A stretch of DNA of 64,000 nucleotides from Bradyrhizobium yuanmingense. Its GTDB lineage: Bacteria > Pseudomonadota > Alphaproteobacteria > Rhizobiales > Xanthobacteraceae. The DNA lies in assembly GCF_029167105.1 (NCBI RefSeq), contig NZ_JARFML010000003.1:124001-188000 (forward strand), read 5' to 3'. How positions within the stretch are numbered: position 1 is the stretch's first letter; each line of letters starts with the position of its first letter. A program made the translations under genes and the position numbers. Shown one piece after another: positions 56,481 through 64,000 of the stretch. The notes under the pieces were generated by a model. That model had not been told where the DNA came from, made no database searches, and saw only the letters and a program-made list of their open reading frames with translations.

Positions 56481-57201
56481 AGCCGTCGGAATATCCAAGG
56501 TCTTCGGCAAGCTGACTGCGCTGGACAATGCCGCGCTCACGGTTGACGAAAAGGAATTTCATGGCCTCATCGGGCCGAACGGATCCGGTAAGAGCACGTT
56601 GATGAAGTGCCTGGCCGGTGCGGAGGTGCCGACGCAAGGGAAGGTTAGTTTCGCCAATACTGACATTACCACTTTCACACCGACAGAGCGTGCACGAGCG
56701 GGCATGAGCCTGAAGTTTCAGATCACCTCCGTACTGCCGACGCTCACGCTGTACGACAACATCCTGCTAGCGCTACAGGCCCAATCCTCGCTGCTCGACC
56801 TGGTGTTCTCGCGCACCCGAGGACGGCAGCACGAGCAGGTCATGACGATGCTTGCCCAATTCCGCCTCGTTGATCGCGCCTTTGATGCTGCGGCCGCGTT
56901 GTCGCATGGGCAGCAGCAATGGCTGGAGATCGCAATGGCGCTCGCAGGCCGTCCACGCCTTCTGCTCTTGGACGAGCCGACCGGCGGCATGAGTCTCGAG
57001 GAGCGACGCGTCACCGGCGAACTGCTTCAGCCCATCAAACAGCATTGCTCGCTCATCATCGTCGAGCACGACCTGGATTTCATCCGCGACATCTGCGACC
57101 GGCTGACGGTGCTCGATCAGGGCAGGATCCTGGCCTCAGGTACGGTTGCGCAGATCCAGGCCAACGCCCACGTCCAGGAGATTTATCTGCGCCGTGCCTG
57201 A
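56467..57201 (+). CDS. ABC importer ATPase, LivG/UrtD type
   Basis: 244 residues. Walker A GPNGSGKSTL, the signature region LSHGQQQWLEIAMALAGRPR (SHGQQ instead of SGGQQ, as is common in this class), Walker B LLLLDEPTGGM and the switch His in IIVEHDLDF. It hydrolyses ATP for the permease pair. Start at the ATG at 56467, inside the end of the permease gene; its end overlaps the second ATPase gene by eight bases. Confidence 0.93.
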   Translation: MPLLEAVGISKVFGKLTALDNAALTVDEKEFHGLIGPNGSGKSTLMKCLAGAEVPTQGKVSFANTDITTFTPTERARAGMSLKFQITSVLPTLTLYDNILLALQAQSSLLDLVFSRTRGRQHEQVMTMLAQFRLVDRAFDAAAALSHGQQQWLEIAMALAGRPRLLLLDEPTGGMSLEERRVTGELLQPIKQHCSLIIVEHDLDFIRDICDRLTVLDQGRILASGTVAQIQANAHVQEIYLRRA

Positions 57202-57889
57202 ATTGCTCGACATCAAGCATCTCGACGCGGGCTATGGGCGCAGCCAAGTCCTGTTTGGCGTCAGTATCGCTATCCCCCCGCGCGGCGGTGTGGCTGTCCT
57301 CGGCCGCAACGGTGCTGGAAAGAGCACGCTGCTGAAGACCATCATTGGCGAACTGCCGATTTGGAAGGGCGAGGTGCAATTCGACGGCCGAGCCATCAAG
57401 CGCCGCCGGACTGAGGAGCGGGTGCGCGCCGGCATCGGCTACGTGCCGCAGGAGCATTCGGTGTTCGCGCGCCTCTCGGTTCGCGACAATCTCGCGGTCG
57501 GATCGCTTTTCCACCGGGATGCATCGGCTATGGATCGGGTAATAGGCATGTTTCCGAAGCTCGGCCAACGCCTGGATCAGCCGGCCGGAACGCTCTCAGG
57601 CGGCGAGCGCAAGATGCTGGCGATTGCGCGTGCGATGCTGGGAAAACCAAAGCTCCTGTTGCTGGATGAGCCGACCGAGGGTGTCTGGATCGGCGTTATC
57701 GAGGAGATCACCGAGCGCTTGAGCGAGCTTGCCAGGGACATAGCAGTCATTATCGTCGAGCAGCATCTCGATCTCGCAATGCGCGTAGCGGACCACACTC
57801 ATGTGCTCGACCGCGGCCGGCTCGCGCTGTCGGGCCCTTCGCGGGAGTTGCGGGCTGATCCGCGGCTTTTGACCTATCTGGCACCTTAG
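57194..57889 (+). CDS. ABC importer ATPase, LivF/UrtE type
   Basis: 231 residues from the GTG at 57194, which lies within the preceding gene. Walker A GRNGAGKSTLL, signature LSGGERKMLAIARAM, Walker B LLLLDEPTEGVWIGVIEEI over its LLLLDEPTEG core, and VEQHLDLAMRVAD. The phrase EGVWIGVIEEI, in place of EGLAP in amino-acid LivF, is typical of the UrtE/amide branch. It completes the importer. Confidence 0.92.
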   Translation: MPELLDIKHLDAGYGRSQVLFGVSIAIPPRGGVAVLGRNGAGKSTLLKTIIGELPIWKGEVQFDGRAIKRRRTEERVRAGIGYVPQEHSVFARLSVRDNLAVGSLFHRDASAMDRVIGMFPKLGQRLDQPAGTLSGGERKMLAIARAMLGKPKLLLLDEPTEGVWIGVIEEITERLSELARDIAVIIVEQHLDLAMRVADHTHVLDRGRLALSGPSRELRADPRLLTYLAP

Positions 57890-57972
57890 GAGCATCAGCG
57901 CCAGGGCTGTCATCTGGCGGACGGAAAAGTAGCTTCATCGATTTTTTTACAAAGAAGGTGTGGGAGGGGGCG

Positions 57973-59223
57973 ATGCCTGAATCGATCAGTCAGTTTGTTC
58001 ATGCGTGCGAAGTCATCGATGTGCATGAACATCACATGCCAGAGATCGCACTCAGCCGCGACGTAAACCTCCTGAAGCTATTTCAACAGAGCTATGCGGC
58101 TTGGACAAGCAATGTCCTGCCATCCGAACCCAAGGCCGATAGCAGTATGATATCTGCTGCAGCTGAGCCGACCAGTTGGGAGGCTCTTGCGCCATTTTTG
58201 GAGAACAGCGGCTCGAACGCATTCGTGCGGAATCTCGTTGGTGGAATAGCTGACCTTTACGGCGTTGACGAAATTACCCGTGAAAACTGGGAGGCTGTAG
58301 ACGCTTCAGTACGCTTGCGCCACAAGGATGCGAAATGGCCAGGCCAAGTCATTGAGCGTGCCGCCATCAAGAGGATCGTAACGGACCCTTTTCTCGATCC
58401 ATTGCTCAACCCACGCCCGGCCCTTGGCGAGAACTACGACGCAGTTCTCCGCATCAACGCATTTGCCTTCGGCTGGCATCCGGAATCCCACGATCACAAT
58501 GGAAACTCCGGACATGCGTTGCTCCGACGGCTCGGCATGCAGGTAAAAACCTTCGATGATTATTGCGCGGCGATCCGCGAGCTCGTGACCGGTTGCGTCC
58601 GGCGCAATCAAATTGCGCTCAAGAACGCGCTGGCCTATGATCGGAATCTAAGCTTTGACGAGCCGAACGAGGAGCTGGCTCGGCAGGCCTGGGGACAGAT
58701 GTCTCCATCCCCAGCGGCTCGCAAGGCGTTCAGCGACTTTGTTGTCGACTTGTTTTGTCAACTCGCGGGCGAGGCGGACCTGCCGGTTCAAACGCACCTC
58801 GGAACCGCGATCATAAGCGGCTCACATCCCCTTCGGATCGCCGGATTGATTGAGCGTCATCCTCGGACCCGCTTTCTGCTGATGCATTTGGCGTATCCCT
58901 GGAGCCGGGATTTATTGGGAATGGCGTTTGCGTTCCGAAATGTCTGGCTAGATTTGTGCTGGTCGTTTCTCTTGAGCCCATCTCATTTCAAGCTCGCGTT
59001 GCACGAGGCCATTGAAGTGATGCCGGATGACTCGCGATTGATGCTCGGAGGAGATTGTCTGCACGTTGAGGAGACGTTCGCCGCGATTCAGAACGCACGC
59101 CAACTCGTTGGTGAGGTTCTGTCCGAGAAAATCGCGGGCGGCTATTTCCGATTCCGAGACGCCGAGCGCTTGGCGGTAAGAATCCTTTGCAAGAATGCGA
59201 GCGAGTTTTTTGGACTGTCTTGA
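57973..59223 (+). CDS. Amidohydrolase-superfamily enzyme
   Basis: 416 residues from the ATG at 57973, with a strong purine-rich ribosome site (GGGAGGGGG). Early DVHEHHMPE gives the first metal-binding HxH of the amidohydrolase barrel. LPVQTHLGTAIISG, FLLMHLAYPWSRDLLGMAFA and the late Asp in LMLGGDCLHVEET supply the further His and Asp ligands, a pattern near the Amidohydro_2 and uronate-isomerase groups. The active-site chemistry is therefore hydrolysis, decarboxylation or isomerisation of a small acid or amide. It directly follows the importer (84 bases), so its substrate probably enters through that importer. The specific substrate is unknown. Confidence 0.85.
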   Translation: MPESISQFVHACEVIDVHEHHMPEIALSRDVNLLKLFQQSYAAWTSNVLPSEPKADSSMISAAAEPTSWEALAPFLENSGSNAFVRNLVGGIADLYGVDEITRENWEAVDASVRLRHKDAKWPGQVIERAAIKRIVTDPFLDPLLNPRPALGENYDAVLRINAFAFGWHPESHDHNGNSGHALLRRLGMQVKTFDDYCAAIRELVTGCVRRNQIALKNALAYDRNLSFDEPNEELARQAWGQMSPSPAARKAFSDFVVDLFCQLAGEADLPVQTHLGTAIISGSHPLRIAGLIERHPRTRFLLMHLAYPWSRDLLGMAFAFRNVWLDLCWSFLLSPSHFKLALHEAIEVMPDDSRLMLGGDCLHVEETFAAIQNARQLVGEVLSEKIAGGYFRFRDAERLAVRILCKNASEFFGLS

Positions 59224-59895
59224 ATAAGAGTGCAGTGTCGACGCTAGTACGGCGGGGACTTTAGGTTCCCGCGAGCCCAAACAGTTACGGGATGGTGGGA
59301 CAAAAACGGTCGTACCGAATTGTCATCGTTTCTGACGCGACTGCGGCGTCAAAAGGGGTCGTGGGGAGAATCCGACTGGCTGAGACTGTAAAGGGTTGCC
59401 TGCACGTGGAAGTCCACGAGGCGCTCTTGGGGTACTCTGGCTCAACCTCGGCCGTTTGTAGAGATTACGGGGCCGGCGAGTTGCTTGAGCGCTGGGGCGG
59501 GAAGGTCCTGCAGGACGCCGTCACCAACATCGAATACGCCGGTTTGGGTTTGTCCAAGGTGAAAGCGGGCTACGAAGCCTGAGTGCGGGCGCGGCGCAAG
59601 CGCTGATCAGGTCAACGACAGCCGCTTGTTCGCGTAACGGCACCTCCTATGATATGCGCTGCTTCCAAGGTGACCGGATGATGGCGCAGGTCCGCTCTCG
59701 GGGCCCGCGAGAACCGTCGTCGGCTATTGGACGAGGAGCGGACGACACGGCGACATCTCGGCACGTCGCAGTTTGACCATAGCGGTCCTAGTGATGGACC
59801 GGCGCGCGCGTTTGAGCGATGTCACCGCGCCACTTGGCATTCCTTTCTCTACGAGGCAAACTGGTCTCCAAAAATCTTCCATATCGGGGTATTTG
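59224..59895. other. Intergenic before the MocR-type regulator
   Basis: About 670 bases. One plus-strand frame (59292-59582, 96 codons) has no recognisable motif and is doubtful. The promoter of the regulator is expected here. Confidence 0.35.
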
Positions 59896-61404
59896 ATGGG
59901 CCAGATAAAAATCGTTTCGGTGCGCGACCAAGAGCGAGTGGGGGCGCGGCGCATCTACGAAGTGTTGCGCAGCCAAATCTTGGCGCGCACTTATGGCGCC
60001 GACGGTTTGCTTCCATCGTCTCGGGCTTTGGCTGGCGAACTAGGTGTGTCGCGATCAACCGTTACGGTCGCCTTTGAGCAACTTTCTGCCGAAGGCTTCA
60101 TCGAAATCCGCCAAGGCGCTCGACCACGCGTGGCACGCGCTGTTGTCGATAGCAAAAACCCGTCGCGCGTCGTGGCTCGTCCTCCAACGCGTGCCATGCC
60201 GCTGTCGAAATTTGGAGAGCGGCTTCGCAGCGATCCTCCACGCTGGGACGCGCCGGCTCGTGATCTTGTGGCAAACTTCAGATATGGCGACATATCACCG
60301 GCGGACTTCCCCGTGCTCGCCTGGAGAAAGGCGATTGTTTCTGCCGTCACGAAGCGGCCCGAACGCCTGGCGTACGACGATCCCTGTGGGTCCCTACGGC
60401 TGCGAACAGCGTTGCAAGGTTATCTATGGCGCTCAAGAAGTGTACAGGCTGAAATCGATCAGATCGTGATCGTGAACGGATCTCAACAGGGGCTCGATCT
60501 CTGCGCTCGGCTGTTGCTCGACCGGGACGACCGCTTCGTCATGGAAGATCCCGGCTACCTGATGGCGCGGCATACGTTTGCGGCGACGGGAGCTATCGCT
60601 GTCCCCGTGTCCGTCGATGGCGATGGACTCGAAACTGAGCGGCTTGCTGGTATCGACGCTCGTCTCGCCTACGTGACCCCCTCGCACCAATATCCGCTCG
60701 GCGGCGTGCTGCCGATTGCGCGACGACACCAACTTCTTACTTGGGCTAAGCAACGAAATTCGTCCGTGATCGAAGACGACTACGACAGCGAGTACCGGTA
60801 CGATACCAAGCCAGTGCCTCCACTTCATGCGCTCGAGGGCGGTCACAACGTCATTTACCTCGGAACGATTTCGAAGACCCTCTCGCCCACGCTCCGCGTC
60901 GGATACCTTGTCGTGCCGGCTACGCTTCGGCCCGCATTCGCTGCTGCCAAACAGATTATGGACCGACACACGCCGTTGGCCGAGCAGGAGGCGCTCGCGT
61001 CGATGCTTGAGAGCGGCGCCTATGACAGATACGTCCGGCGCGCCCGCAGACGCAACGCCGAGAGGCGCCAAGCGCTGCTTGACGCGATTGCCCGCCGGTT
61101 CGGAGACCGCGTCCGGATAGAGGGCGCGGCCGCCGGTCTTCACCTCGTCGTATGGTTTGACGATATCCCGACAAGCGCTGAGGAGGCTTTGATCCGATCG
61201 GCCCGAACACAGGGGCTCGGCATCTATCCGGTTTCCGCGCTGTACGACCGTCGCCGTCGGGGCCGCCATATTCGAACGGCAGCTGTTGGCCTTGTTATGG
61301 GGTACTCGGCGCTCGACCTTCGGCAGATTGATCTAGGCTGCAAAATACTGGCGGCGGTGGTAGGAGCGTTCGCTCGATCAACTGGACCAGCAAAATCGTC
61401 GTGA
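59896..61404 (+). CDS. MocR/PdxR-type regulator (GntR HTH plus aminotransferase domain)
   Basis: 502 residues. The N-terminal winged helix (RIYEVLRSQILARTYGADGL, LPSSRALAGELGVSRSTVTV) binds DNA. The remainder is a fold-type I aminotransferase used as an effector sensor, with DDPCGSLRLRTALQGYLWRS, VIEDDYDSEYRYD and the PLP lysine in YLGTISKTLSPTLRVGYLV over its core TISKTLSP. MocR regulators use PLP and often an amino compound (GABA, taurine) as ligands and control neighbouring transport and metabolism. Start at 59896, where the fold begins. It precedes the PaiB-like gene by 60 bases. Confidence 0.9.
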   Translation: MGQIKIVSVRDQERVGARRIYEVLRSQILARTYGADGLLPSSRALAGELGVSRSTVTVAFEQLSAEGFIEIRQGARPRVARAVVDSKNPSRVVARPPTRAMPLSKFGERLRSDPPRWDAPARDLVANFRYGDISPADFPVLAWRKAIVSAVTKRPERLAYDDPCGSLRLRTALQGYLWRSRSVQAEIDQIVIVNGSQQGLDLCARLLLDRDDRFVMEDPGYLMARHTFAATGAIAVPVSVDGDGLETERLAGIDARLAYVTPSHQYPLGGVLPIARRHQLLTWAKQRNSSVIEDDYDSEYRYDTKPVPPLHALEGGHNVIYLGTISKTLSPTLRVGYLVVPATLRPAFAAAKQIMDRHTPLAEQEALASMLESGAYDRYVRRARRRNAERRQALLDAIARRFGDRVRIEGAAAGLHLVVWFDDIPTSAEEALIRSARTQGLGIYPVSALYDRRRRGRHIRTAAVGLVMGYSALDLRQIDLGCKILAAVVGAFARSTGPAKSS

Positions 61405-61464
61405 AGTGGCTGTTTCAAACAGGGCATATAGCCGGTATCCCCGCTCCGAGAACGGAGACATGCG

Positions 61465-62094
61465 ATGTACATCCCCCCAGCCTTCAAGGACGACGACGTT
61501 GAGAGTATTCGGACGACTATCCGGAACGCACGTCTAGCCAATTTGGTTACCGCCACCGCTGATGGCCCGATTGCCACTCCTCTTCCGCTTTTCCTCGATG
61601 AGACGGAGGGCGAGTGCGGCGTGCTGTATGGACACCTCGCGAAGGGTAACCCGCAGTGGCGTCTCCCGCCGCTTGGTGAGGCTCTCGCCATTTTCAACGG
61701 CCCTGAAGCCTACGTGACGCCGTCTTGGTACGCCACCAAGCAGGAGACCGGGAAGGTCGTCCCGACATGGAATTACGTCGCCGTGCATGCTTACGGCCCG
61801 CTGGAGTTCTTTCAGGAACCGGAGCGGCTGCTCGAGGTAGTGACGCGTCTGACGAACAAGCATGAGGGGGTGCGGGCCAAACCGTGGGCGGTCTCGGATG
61901 CTCCGGCAGACTTCATCACATCCCAGTTGCGCGGCATCGTGGGGCTGCGAATCCCGGTCTCCCGATTTGAAGGCAAGCGTAAGATGAGCCAAAATAGGCC
62001 GGAGGCGGACCGCGTCGGTGTAATTTCGGGGCTTGCTGCGAGCGAGAATGCTCAAGATCGCGAGGTGGCGCCTCTCATTCCGCTTCCTACTTGA
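61465..62094 (+). CDS. PaiB-family FMN-binding protein
   Basis: 209 residues. MYIPPAFKDDDVESIRTTIR, ANLVTATADGPIATPLPLFL, YGHLAKGNPQW, AYVTPSWYATKQETGKVVPT, WNYVAVHAYGPLEF and the end QLRGIVGLRIPVSRFEGKRK, KMSQNRPEADRVGVI are the family blocks. It is a split-barrel flavoprotein of the PNPOx fold; Bacillus PaiB was described as a transcriptional repressor, but members may act as FMN-dependent or detoxifying enzymes. It is probably in one transcript with the MocR regulator. The length is normal and the frame intact. Confidence 0.9.
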   Translation: MYIPPAFKDDDVESIRTTIRNARLANLVTATADGPIATPLPLFLDETEGECGVLYGHLAKGNPQWRLPPLGEALAIFNGPEAYVTPSWYATKQETGKVVPTWNYVAVHAYGPLEFFQEPERLLEVVTRLTNKHEGVRAKPWAVSDAPADFITSQLRGIVGLRIPVSRFEGKRKMSQNRPEADRVGVISGLAASENAQDREVAPLIPLPT

Positions 62095-62099
62095 GCATT

Positions 62100-62603
62100 T
62101 GCTCGTTCATCGGAGCCGGCCCAAGCCCATGACGTCGGGCGCCAAGGCGGAGGGCCGGTTCGGCAAACAGGACTTCGCCTATCTGTCGGATGGGGACGTC
62201 TATCGCTGCCGGTCCGGTCAGTTGCTACCCTATCATTACACCGGCATCGACCATGGGATGACGCTGCGCCGTTACTGGTCGACGACGGCGTGCCAAGGCT
62301 GCGCGATCAAGAGCCAATGTACGCAGTCCAAGGAGCGCCGCATCACGCGCTGGGAGCATGAACATGTGGTCGGAGGTCCAAAGACGGCTCGCTTCCAATC
62401 CCGACGCCATGCGGACGCGACGCGAGACGGTCGAGCACCCCTTTGGCACGATCAAGGCTCGTATGGGGGCGACCCACTTCTTGGTGAAGTGCCTACGGAA
62501 CGTCGCCGCCGAGATGGCTTTGCACGTCCTCGCCTATAACCTCACTCGGGTGATGAACATCGTCGGCAAACCGAGCCTGATTGCAGCCATCCGCGCCACC
62601 TGA
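62100..62603 (+). pseudogene. IS1182-family transposase C-terminal remnant
   Basis: KAEGRFGKQDFAYLSDGDVY, then RCRSGQLLPYHY and ACQGCAIKSQCTQSKERRIT (the zinc-finger-like CxxC segment), followed after a frameshift near 62365 by AMRTRRETVEHPFGTIKARM and GATHFLVKCLRN, ending NLTRVMNIVG. The last catalytic Glu lies in RRETVEHPFG. The N-terminal half is absent. Downstream sequence up to 62880 shows nothing. Confidence 0.8.
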
Positions 62604-62879
62604 AGGCGGGGAATCGCGTCCAAAAGCGCGATCGCGCGTCGCTATAACCAGCTTGGCCGGCTATTGGACGATCCGATGCCAAAACATCGGCGGCCTGAGT
62701 GTCGACCACGGCCGCTTCCGAGCTATCCGTTTCCACACAAGCAAGACCCAGAGCAGAAGTCGGCCTCTACCTAGGTCAATGATTGAACCAACACCTAATC
62801 GGCTCGCTTCCTACAATTAGCTCGGACAGAGCGGATGGAAATGAGTGCTGAAATGCAAGGTCTCTTTCGCACTTCCGTT

Positions 62880-63280
62880 CAAGCAAGTTCGCGAAGGATA
62901 TCACTAAGATGATCGATGCAACGCCGGCAAAGTACGGCCACTGTTCGCCACTCATTGAGACTCCGTAGCAGGAGGGTTGGCAATCATCGAACGCGGCTGA
63001 TCCTTTTGTCAGTGCGCGTACTTGTCGATCCAGATTCCAATGCCCGTTTAGCCGTGCGGGCGTGATGTTTGACCTGTGACAGCGTAAGCCGCTCCGTCCC
63101 AGATAGTGCGTCTGGATAACCGCCGCTCCATCTTGAGGCGGCTGGGCCCCCCGCACCATATGGCAGCCGCCGCAAGCGATGACCGCGTTGACCAAGTAGC
63201 TGCCGTGCTCGATCAGAGTCTCGGCTGCGGCTCTCGTTCCGGCGGCACACAAGGCGAGTACAGGGAGAAACCAAAACATC
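62880..63280 (-). pseudogene. Cytochrome c (alcohol-dehydrogenase-subunit type) remnant
   Basis: Minus strand: MFWFLPVLALCAAGTRAAAE, a signal peptide, then LIEHGSYLVNAVIACGGCHM with heme motif CGGCH. Next come HRSNITP and VRALTKG, then MSGEQW. The order of heme motif, SNITPD, WTD--VRALT-G and MS-ED matches monoheme domains of cytochrome subunits of membrane dehydrogenases. The segments between are scrambled and the frame is partly open, so the gene is decayed; the methionine ligand region is lost. Confidence 0.65.
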
Positions 63281-63299
63281 GCCCCGGCCCGTGGTTCTA

Positions 63300-63819
63300 A
63301 TAACGTGCCGCTTTCATACTGCTGCCGGGCGGCCTCGCCAGATGTGAATTGGTTCACGTCCCCGCAAATGTTTTTGCTCGCTCGTTGGCTCACCTGAGCG
63401 GTCGCTCCTGCGACGCCGGCAAGTGGCCCTTGGCTGCCCATCGCTCAAAGGACCGGGACATCCGCTTTCAGGAGGCGAGCCGAACAGCAGTATCTGCGCT
63501 GCCGAGGGCAGTCTTCGACCCTGAGGAGACTTCCCATCCTCATCGGCGGCAACGCAACTCCACCTCAGCGTCCGGGTGATCTTATCGATGTGGAACAGTA
63601 GCGGGCCTTCTGCGTCTTCTGAAGAAATGAGACGCGCCGATGCCGCCAGACGAGCCCTCCAGATCCCTGCTCCGTTGCCCAAAGCCCAAGAGGCCACTCA
63701 CGCTCCTAGACAAGGTATGGCACCCGAAAAAGAAGGATCATCTTCGTATCTGTAAATGCGAATGCGGCCATTTGGTTTGGAGGACTAGGAACGCCTTGCC
63801 TCTTGGCAATTACAGCGCC
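63300..63819. other. No assignable gene
   Basis: About 520 bases. Frames on both strands are open but carry no known motif. A plus-strand frame from 63640 (LLRCPKPKRPLTLLDKVWHP, then a CKCECGH zinc-like string) continues in frame into the next gene and might be its true N-terminus. Confidence 0.35.
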
Positions 63820-63978
63820 ATGACCAAGTCACCGCCCGACCCAATTCCAGAGAAGCCGTCCGAGACGAATAAGCGCGTCATGGATGAGATTGAGCGGGAG
63901 CTGGAGGCGGACCTAAAGCGCAGGTTGCCACCACCCGACAATGAAGGACCACAAAGTTCTTCGGGCGAGGGTGATTGA
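63820..63978 (+). CDS. Small acidic hypothetical protein
   Basis: 52 residues from the ATG at 63820: a proline-rich start (KSPPDPIPEKPSE), then a charged helix (NKRVMDEIERELEADLKRRL) and a disordered end. The alternative start at 63640 would give 112 residues with a CKCECGH segment that could bind zinc. Not recognised; perhaps one of the short conserved rhizobial proteins. It lies at the window edge. Confidence 0.5.
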   Translation: MTKSPPDPIPEKPSETNKRVMDEIERELEADLKRRLPPPDNEGPQSSSGEGD

Positions 63979-64000
63979 GGGATATCCCTTTCCCCTGATC

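Noticed and set aside
59292..59582. A 96-codon plus-strand frame before the MocR-type gene
   Set aside because: No recognisable motif, no clear ribosome site and no operon context; left as doubtful.

Overview
The window looks like an accessory, symbiosis-island-type region of an alphaproteobacterium of the Bradyrhizobium/Mesorhizobium group. This is an inference. It rests on the BioR-type biotin regulator and its operators, a perfect sigma54 -24/-12 promoter, a candidate tts box next to a VirK-family gene, several small proteins of a kind I associate with Bradyrhizobium, and a high load of decaying insertion sequences between intact catabolic genes. No rRNA, tRNA, CRISPR array, replication origin or nod/nif structural gene was seen.

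Layout. 0-6.7 kb: a small membrane peptide, a membrane-anchored coiled-coil protein, and on the minus strand a diaminopropionate ammonia-lyase-like enzyme and the set bioR - Dabb-domain protein - pabB - pabA. 6.7-14.4 kb: divergent from bioR, behind three BioR-like operators, runs a mixed biotin/pantothenate series bioB-panD-bioF-bioD-bioA, with panB further on. 15-19.5 kb: a small cysteine-containing protein, an XRE-cupin regulator and a nearly complete IS21-family element whose istB has a nonsense codon. 19.5-24.6 kb: a decayed sugar/polyol ABC transporter operon (binding protein, two permeases and kinase all frameshifted) ending in an intact short-chain dehydrogenase and a truncated HAD gene that abuts an lptD fragment.

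24.7-37.8 kb is a mosaic. It contains a candidate tts box and VirK-family gene, remnants of IS66, IS4 (Tn5-like), IS21 and a serine recombinase, a sigma54 promoter ahead of a small secreted protein and a TlpA-like thioredoxin/helical-repeat protein, a J-domain protein, a Fic protein with a truncated antitoxin partner, and fragments of an integrase and a flavin oxidoreductase. 37.8-51.7 kb is denser in intact genes: an S9 (DPP-IV-type) peptidase, an IHF/HU-family protein, a di-heme peroxidase - membrane protein - cupredoxin group, a HAMP-PAS-GGDEF-EAL protein and a membrane chemoreceptor. 53.3-62.1 kb holds a complete five-gene branched-chain/urea/amide-type ABC importer followed by an amidohydrolase, a MocR-type regulator and a PaiB-like flavoprotein. 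The end holds an IS1182-type transposase remnant, a cytochrome c remnant and a small hypothetical gene.

How the genes fit together. The first 14 kb is a cofactor-supply block: biotin, beta-alanine and pantoate for CoA, and p-aminobenzoate for folate, organised around one BioR-controlled divergent promoter. The 53-62 kb block is a self-contained uptake and hydrolysis unit for an unknown amide-like or acid substrate. The regions between show repeated insertion and deletion. Frameshifts were called by following conserved protein segments from one reading frame to another, not by alignment.
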